A program made the translations under genes and the position numbers. From Chloroflexota bacterium (GTDB lineage: Bacteria; Chloroflexota; Dehalococcoidia; DSTF01; RBG-16-68-14), in NCBI GenBank assembly GCA_022563135.1, contig JADFNZ010000056.1, positions 1-10,132 on the forward strand: 10,132 nt of DNA, written 5' to 3'. This document shows, piece by piece, positions 6,115 to 10,132 of this stretch. Numbering within the stretch: the stretch's first letter is position 1; each line of letters opens with the position of its first letter. Below the pieces are notes generated by a model. That model made no database searches. It was not told where the DNA came from and saw only the letters and a list, made by a program, of their open reading frames with translations.

Positions 6115-7608
6115 CTAGTATCCCAGACTGCCGCGCGGCGCGTCTGCGAGCTGATCTTCCGCCCGGTCGATCGCCCGCATGAGCGCCTGCGCTTTGTTGA
6201 GCGTCTCCTCGTACTCCCGTTCGGGGTCGCTGTCGTAGACGATGCCGCCTCCTGCCTGCACGTACGCGACGCCGTCCTTCATCACCATCGTGCGCAGCGT
6301 GATGCAGGTATCCAGGTTGCCCGACATGTCGAAGTAGCCGACGGCGCCCGCGTACGTCGCGCGGCGGTCGCGCTCCAGCTCCGCGATGATCTCCATCGCG
6401 CGGATCTTGGGCGCGCCGGAGACGGTACCGGCGGGGAAGCAGGCGCGCAGTGCGTCGTAGGAGGTCATGTCCGCACGCAGACGCCCGGTCACGTGCGAGA
6501 CGAGATGCATCACGTGCGAGTAGCGCTCCACGTCCATGAGCTGCGTCACCTCTACGGAGCCGGGCTCGCTCACGCGGCCGACGTCGTTCCGCCCCAAATC
6601 GACCAGCATGATGTGCTCCGCGCGCTCCTTCTCGTCGCTGCGGAGCTGCGCTTCGAGCGCGCGGTCTTCCGCTTCGTCGCGGCCGCGCGGCAGCGTGCCC
6701 GCGATCGGGTGGTAGTCGATCGCGCCGTCCTCTACGCGCACGAGCAGCTCCGGCGAGGCGCCGACGACGTGGGCGTCGCCCAGCTCCAGGTAGAACATGT
6801 ACGGCGAGGGGTTGATCGTGCGCAGCGCTCGGTAGATGTCGAAGGGGTGGGCCTGCGTCGCGCGGGAGAAGCGCTGCGAGAAGACCGTCTGGATGCAATC
6901 TCCCGCGACGATGTACTCCTTGATGCGGTTCACGCACGCCGTATACTCGGCCCGGCTCATGTTCGAGCACGTCTCGCTCCTCGTGCTGCTGGCGTCACCC
7001 TTGCGACGGTAGGGGAGGGAGGCGAGCGGCTGAGAGAGCCGGCCGACCAGCTCCTCGATCCGCCACACCGCCTGCCGGTAAGCAGCGTCGATGTCGCCGT
7101 CGAGACGGACGTGGGCGACGACTTTGATGACGTGGCGCAGGTGGTCGAAGACGAGCAGGGTGTCGGTGAAGAGGAAGACCGCGTCCGGCAGGCCGAGCGG
7201 GTCCTCCGGCGCGGCCGGCACCCGCGGCTCGAAGTGGCGGACGACTTCGTAGCCCAGATAGCCGACGGCGCCGCCGTGGAAGCGCGGCAGTCCCGGCACC
7301 GGAGCGATGCGAAAGCGCGATAGCTCCCGCTCGATGTGGGTGAGCGGGTCGCCCGGCTCCTCGTTGGCCGCGACGTTCGATCCGTTGCGCAGCACGCGGT
7401 ATGGGTCCGTGCCGATGAAGCTGTAGCGGGCCAGCCGTTCGCCGCCTTCGACGCTCTCCAACAGGAACGAGTGGCGCCCGCGCGCTACTTTGAGGAAGGC
7501 CGAGACCGGCGTCTCAAGATCGGCCGGCACCTCGCGGTAGATCGGCGCGACGTTGCCTTTCGAGGCGAGCGCCTTGGCTTCGTCCAGCGTTGGTGTGTAG
7601 TCGGCCAT
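6115..7608 (-). CDS. trpE: Anthranilate synthase component I
   Basis: It converts chorismate to anthranilate using ammonia from TrpG, the first committed and usually feedback-controlled step. The 497-aa protein is full length. An N-terminal domain carries FLLES near residues 48-52, the motif that binds tryptophan for feedback inhibition. The C-terminal chorismate-binding domain shows SPYMFYLELGD, GASPELLVR, AGTLPRGR, HIMLVDLGRNDVGRVSEPGS, SHVMHLVSHVTG, FPAGTVSGAPKIRAMEI, AGAVGYFDMSGNLDTCITLRT and QAGGGIVYDSDPEREYEET. I prefer the ATG at 7608, with GGAG 5-6 nt upstream, over the GTG at 7614, which overlaps the trpS stop. The retained FLLES motif predicts that enzyme activity is inhibited by tryptophan. 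trpG does not follow directly because the NUDIX-methyltransferase gene separates them. Confidence 0.97.
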   Translation of the reverse strand: MADYTPTLDEAKALASKGNVAPIYREVPADLETPVSAFLKVARGRHSFLLESVEGGERLARYSFIGTDPYRVLRNGSNVAANEEPGDPLTHIERELSRFRIAPVPGLPRFHGGAVGYLGYEVVRHFEPRVPAAPEDPLGLPDAVFLFTDTLLVFDHLRHVIKVVAHVRLDGDIDAAYRQAVWRIEELVGRLSQPLASLPYRRKGDASSTRSETCSNMSRAEYTACVNRIKEYIVAGDCIQTVFSQRFSRATQAHPFDIYRALRTINPSPYMFYLELGDAHVVGASPELLVRVEDGAIDYHPIAGTLPRGRDEAEDRALEAQLRSDEKERAEHIMLVDLGRNDVGRVSEPGSVEVTQLMDVERYSHVMHLVSHVTGRLRADMTSYDALRACFPAGTVSGAPKIRAMEIIAELERDRRATYAGAVGYFDMSGNLDTCITLRTMVMKDGVAYVQAGGGIVYDSDPEREYEETLNKAQALMRAIDRAEDQLADAPRGSLGY

Positions 7609-7610
7609 GG

Positions 7611-8624
7611 TCACTCCAGGTAGTTGAGCTTCAGGGCCGCGCGCACTTCTGTCATCGTCTGTTCGGCCACCTTCTTCGCGTGCGCCGTCCCTGCCGCGAG
7701 CGCCTCGCGCACCTCGTTCGGGTGTGCTTCGTAGTGGGCGCGGCGCTCGCGGATCGGGTCGAGCAACGTATTGAGCGCGCGCGCCAGCTTCTCCTTCACC
7801 TCTACGTCGCCCACCTTGCCGGCGACGTAGCGCTCCTTCAGGTCCCGCACCTCATCCGTGTTCGGGTTGAATGCATCGTGGTACATGAAGACGGGGTTCC
7901 CCTGCACGTGCCCGGGATCGCTGGCATGGATGCGCGTCGGGTCGGTGAACATGCGCTTCACCTTCTGGGTGACGGTCTCTGCGTCGTCCTTCAGGTAGAT
8001 CGCGTTGTTGAGCGAGTTGCTCATCTTCGCGTCGCCGTCGATGCCGACGAGCCGGGGCACAGGGCCGACAAGCCCCTCCGGCTCCGGGAACACGTCGCCG
8101 AAGAGGCGGTTGAACCGGCGCGCGATCTCCCGCGTCATCTCGATGTGCGGGAGCTGGTCCTCGCCGACCGGCACGAGGTGAGCCTTGGGCATGAGGATGT
8201 TCGCCACCTGCATTACAGGATAGGTGAAGAACGCGACCGGTACGGACTTGGTTCCCAGCTCGGCCATCTCTGCCTTGAGCGTCGGGTTGCGCTGGAGTCG
8301 CGCCAGCGGCGTGTACCAGCTCAGCCACAGCGTCAGCTCCGCGTGCTCCGGGATCAGGCTCTCGATGACGAAGTGGCTGCGCTGCGGGTCGAGCCCGACG
8401 GCGAGCCAGTCGAGCGCGACCTCCATGACGGACTTGCGTACGAGATCGATGTCGTCCGCGTAGTCGGAGACCTGATAGTCCGCGATGAGGAAGAAGCACT
8501 CGTACTCGTCCTGCAACCGCACCCAGTTCTCGAGCGCGCCCGCATAGTGCCCGAGGTGGAGCGGGCCGGTCGGCCGGATGCCGGTGAGGATGCGCTTCTT
8601 GCTGGATGATGGTGTGTTTTTCAT
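7611..8624 (-). CDS. trpS: Tryptophanyl-tRNA synthetase
   Basis: It charges tRNA-Trp with tryptophan in the cytosol. The 337-aa protein has the normal bacterial length. The class I signature appears as GIRPTGPLHLGHYAGAL, with the HIGH motif as HLGH at 23-26. The second signature is KMSNS at 200-204 (DGDAKMSNSLNNAIYL), where the middle Lys of KMSKS is replaced by Asn. PVGEDQLPHIEMTREIARRFN and the C-terminal helical anticodon-recognition part are typical. The ATG at 8624 has GAGG about 7 nt upstream. The stop lies just before trpE, so the synthetase and the biosynthetic genes are probably co-expressed. It is preceded by the inverted repeat that brackets the four-helix-bundle gene. Confidence 0.95.
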   Translation of the reverse strand: MKNTPSSSKKRILTGIRPTGPLHLGHYAGALENWVRLQDEYECFFLIADYQVSDYADDIDLVRKSVMEVALDWLAVGLDPQRSHFVIESLIPEHAELTLWLSWYTPLARLQRNPTLKAEMAELGTKSVPVAFFTYPVMQVANILMPKAHLVPVGEDQLPHIEMTREIARRFNRLFGDVFPEPEGLVGPVPRLVGIDGDAKMSNSLNNAIYLKDDAETVTQKVKRMFTDPTRIHASDPGHVQGNPVFMYHDAFNPNTDEVRDLKERYVAGKVGDVEVKEKLARALNTLLDPIRERRAHYEAHPNEVREALAAGTAHAKKVAEQTMTEVRAALKLNYLE

Positions 8625-8631
8625 GGAGACC

Positions 8632-8724
8632 TCAACGTCGTTCGGGACCTAGTGGCCGAAATGTAGCAATAGAACCGAGAACCGCGGAACTGAGAACTGC
8701 GCGCGTGTCAGCGGGCTTCATCAT
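8632..8724 (-). CDS. Possible 30-codon bridging ORF between the IVP gene and trpS
   Basis: A small frame begins with ATG at 8724, overlapping the stop of the four-helix-bundle gene (ATGATG), with AAGGAG about 7 nt upstream. It reads through the downstream inverted-repeat arm and stops with TGA 7 nt before the trpS ATG; the bases of that stop form part of the trpS ribosome site (TGAGG). The peptide starts MMKPADTRAVLSSAVLGS and is mildly hydrophobic, and I recognise no family. It may be only a translational bridge, or chance. The frame itself is certain; its expression is not. Confidence 0.22.
   Translation of the reverse strand: MMKPADTRAVLSSAVLGSIATFRPLGPERR
8671..8699 (+). repeat. Inverted repeat, left arm (downstream of IVP gene)
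   Basis: A 29-bp block built from units such as AGAACCG, GGAACTG and AGAACTG. It matches the complement of 9198-9226 at 25 of 29 positions. It lies 3' of the four-helix-bundle gene in transcription direction and could pair with the other arm in the transcript, closing a loop around the gene. Confidence 0.75.
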
Positions 8725-9170
8725 GCTCGCTCCTTGAGTCCAGCCGCATCGGTCGCATAGATCTCAGCTTCCTCTCGGATGCTCTTTCCTCCTGCTCTTT
8801 CGCGCCGCTCGAGATCGAGGATCTTGGCGGTGAGCATGCGCATCAGCTCCTCGCAGTCGGCATGCAGGCGCTGCTCCGCTTCGGCTTCCAGGTAGCCGGC
8901 CCGACAGAGGAGGTCGACCCAACTGTCCGTCTCGCAGACCGAGCCTTTCGCGATGGACAGGTGATTCCGGTGAGCGCCTAAGGAGTAGCGCCCGTGGCCT
9001 TCGGCGCTGTTCGCCGAGACCGACGAGGCCGATCGCACGACCTGGCGGGCCAGTGTTGGCGCGACGCGATCGTTCGGGAGCTTACCCGCGAGCTTGACGA
9101 TCGCCAGGACAAGATCTTGCGCCTTCTGCCAAAGAATCAAGTTCCGGTAAGTATAAGCCTGTTCAGTCAT
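8721..9170 (-). CDS. Four-helix-bundle protein, 23S rRNA intervening-sequence (IVP) family
   Basis: This 149-aa, mostly helical protein matches the IVP family, first known from open frames in intervening sequences of 23S rRNA and related to the Avd accessory protein of diversity-generating retroelements. The typical layout is visible: YRNLILWQKAQDLVLAIVKLAGKLP (first helix), LARQVVRSASSVSANSAEGHGR (40-61, with the family's hallmark AEGHGR), HLSIAKGSVCETDSWVDL (third helix) and a last helix with EELMRMLTAKI. A charged tail of about 25 residues follows. Family proteins are small, basic and probably bind nucleic acid, but no molecular role is established. It lies between trpB and trpS, far from any rRNA, bracketed by inverted repeats at 8671-8699 and 9198-9226. 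The ATG at 9170 has no strong ribosome site. Confidence 0.87.
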   Translation of the reverse strand: MTEQAYTYRNLILWQKAQDLVLAIVKLAGKLPNDRVAPTLARQVVRSASSVSANSAEGHGRYSLGAHRNHLSIAKGSVCETDSWVDLLCRAGYLEAEAEQRLHADCEELMRMLTAKILDLERRERAGGKSIREEAEIYATDAAGLKERA

Positions 9171-9197
9171 CGGGTCGCCCCGCTCTCATCGGTTCTA

Positions 9198-9226
9198 CGG
9201 TTCTCAGTTCTACGGTTCTTGGTTCT
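9198..9226 (-). repeat. Inverted repeat, right arm (upstream of IVP gene)
   Basis: On the minus strand this 29-bp arm is built from AGAACCA, AGAACCG and AGAACTG units and matches the left arm at 25 of 29 positions. Further units of the same kind (TAGAACC) extend on both sides, from about 9191 to 9242, and the outermost unit contains the TAG that ends trpB. It fills most of the 69-nt gap between trpB and the IVP gene. Confidence 0.75.
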
Positions 9227-9239
9227 AACTCCCTGGGTT

Positions 9240-10132
9240 CTAAACAACGGGCACCGACTTCATCGCCTCGCGGACGGCATCCTCCGGATAGGCGTAGTCC
9301 TCTAGTTCGCCGGCGAAGTACTGGTCGTAGGCGCTCATGTCGAAGTGGCCGTGGCCGGAGAGGTTGAAGAGGATCGTCCTCGACTCGCCCGCCTCCTTCG
9401 CCGCGAGCGCCTCGTCGATCGCGGCGCGAATGGCGTGGGCGCTCTCCGGCGCCGGGATGATCCCCTCGGCGCGGGCGAACCGGACGGCCGCCTCGAAGAT
9501 GGTGTTCTGGTGGTAGGCGCGCGCTTCGATAATGCCCTCGTCGTGAAGCTGGCAGATCAGCGGGGCCATCGCGTGGTAGCGTAGGCCGCCGGCGTGGATG
9601 CCGGGCGGCACGAAGGTGTGGCCGAGCGTGTGCATCTTCATCAGCGGCGTCGTCGCCGCGGTGTCGCCGAAGTCGTAGCGATACTCGCCGCGCGTGAGCG
9701 ACGGGCACGACTCGGGCTCGCAGGCGATGAAGCGCGTCTTCGCTCCTTCGACGAGCCGCCTGCGGACGAACGGGAACGCGATGCCCGCGTAGTTCGACCC
9801 GCCGCCGACGCAGCCGATCACGACGTCCGGCTCCTCGCCGGCCTGCTCCATCTGCTTCAGCGCCTCCTGGCCGACGACGGTCTGGTGCAGGAGCACGTGG
9901 TTCAACACGCTGCCGAGCGCGTACTTCGTGTCGTCGCGCGTCGCCGCGTCCTCCACCGCTTCGCTGATCGCGATGCCGAGCGCTCCCGGCGACTCCGGGT
10001 CAGCCTCGAGGATCGCGCGGCCGGCCTGCGTGTCCTTGCTCGGGCTCGCGACGACCTTTGCGCCCCAGACCTCGATCATCGAGCGGCGGTAGGGCTTCTG
10101 CTGGTAGCTCACGTTCACCATGTAAACCTTGA
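9240..10132 (-). CDS. trpB: Tryptophan synthase beta chain, TrpB2 type, 5' end outside window
   Basis: It condenses indole with serine to make tryptophan using PLP. About 296 C-terminal residues are visible, starting [24 protein letters not shown]; the frame stays open to the right edge, so the N terminus with the PLP lysine is missing. The blocks match the TrpB2 subfamily: [16 protein letters not shown] (phosphate-binding loop of PLP), [70 protein letters not shown] and [19 protein letters not shown]. TrpB2 enzymes differ from TrpB1 in their surface for TrpA, and many work with free indole or without a neighbouring trpA. The stop codon TAG is part of the repeat array that precedes the IVP gene, so the last codons may have been altered. 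Confidence 0.93.
   Translation of the reverse strand, partial: KVYMVNVSYQQKPYRRSMIEVWGAKVVASPSKDTQAGRAILEADPESPGALGIAISEAVEDAATRDDTKYALGSVLNHVLLHQTVVGQEALKQMEQAGEEPDVVIGCVGGGSNYAGIAFPFVRRRLVEGAKTRFIACEPESCPSLTRGEYRYDFGDTAATTPLMKMHTLGHTFVPPGIHAGGLRYHAMAPLICQLHDEGIIEARAYHQNTIFEAAVRFARAEGIIPAPESAHAIRAAIDEALAAKEAGESRTILFNLSGHGHFDMSAYDQYFAGELEDYAYPEDAVREAMKSVPVV

Noticed and set aside
6064..7323. A 419-codon open frame on the plus strand opposite trpE.
   Set aside because: It lies antisense to the well-supported trpE, has a composition of Arg, Ala and Val typical of GC-rich antisense frames, and shows no family motif. Other long plus-strand frames (e.g. 1082-1855, 1522-2334, 5222-6118, 7590-8609) were dropped for the same reason.
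7609..7614. GTG at 7614 as the trpE start.
   Set aside because: It would overlap the trpS stop neatly, but GGAG lies too close to it; the ATG at 7608 has the better spacing.

Overview
The window looks like a chromosomal segment from a high-GC bacterium. It carries a tryptophan operon read entirely on the minus strand, so the first gene lies at the right end. In transcription order I read: trpB2-type tryptophan synthase beta (5' end outside the window), a four-helix-bundle protein of the 23S rRNA intervening-sequence (IVP) family, trpS, trpE, a NUDIX-methyltransferase fusion, trpG, a ribbon-helix-helix antitoxin, a RelE/ParE toxin, trpD, an SRPBCC-domain protein, trpC, trpF, and finally a RAYT-type (Y1/HUH) transposase frame that runs off the left end. 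The lineage is uncertain. The TrpB2, the GC content and the mix of small accessory genes would fit Chloroflexota (Dehalococcoidia-like), but this is a low-confidence guess.

The pathway logic is clear. TrpE and TrpG make anthranilate from chorismate and glutamine. TrpD adds the phosphoribosyl group, TrpF isomerises the product, TrpC closes the indole ring and TrpB2 joins indole to serine. TrpS charges tRNA-Trp with the product. trpA is not in the window. Spacing is operon-like throughout: trpS/trpE, fusion/trpG, toxin/trpD and trpC/trpF have abutting or 4-nt overlapping ends, and trpE and the fusion gene are 2 nt apart.

The unusual part is how many non-tryptophan modules sit inside the operon. 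(1) The IVP gene is bracketed by a 29-bp inverted repeat (25/29 matching) built from GAACYG units, and the upstream repeat array supplies the trpB stop codon. A 30-codon frame runs from the IVP stop through the downstream repeat to 7 nt before trpS. (2) The NUDIX domain is fused in frame to a SAM-dependent methyltransferase, and its Nudix box has lost its key residues. (3) A toxin-antitoxin pair has a palindromic candidate operator overlapping the trpG stop and a TTG toxin start, and its stop is coupled to the trpD start. (4) An SRPBCC protein sits between trpD and trpC. (5) Just after trpF a RAYT frame carries two identical 22-bp palindromes in the same reading frame, one on each side of its catalytic core.

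I found no rRNA, tRNA, CRISPR array, riboswitch or convincing rho-independent terminator. The operon promoter and any trp leader lie beyond the right edge.
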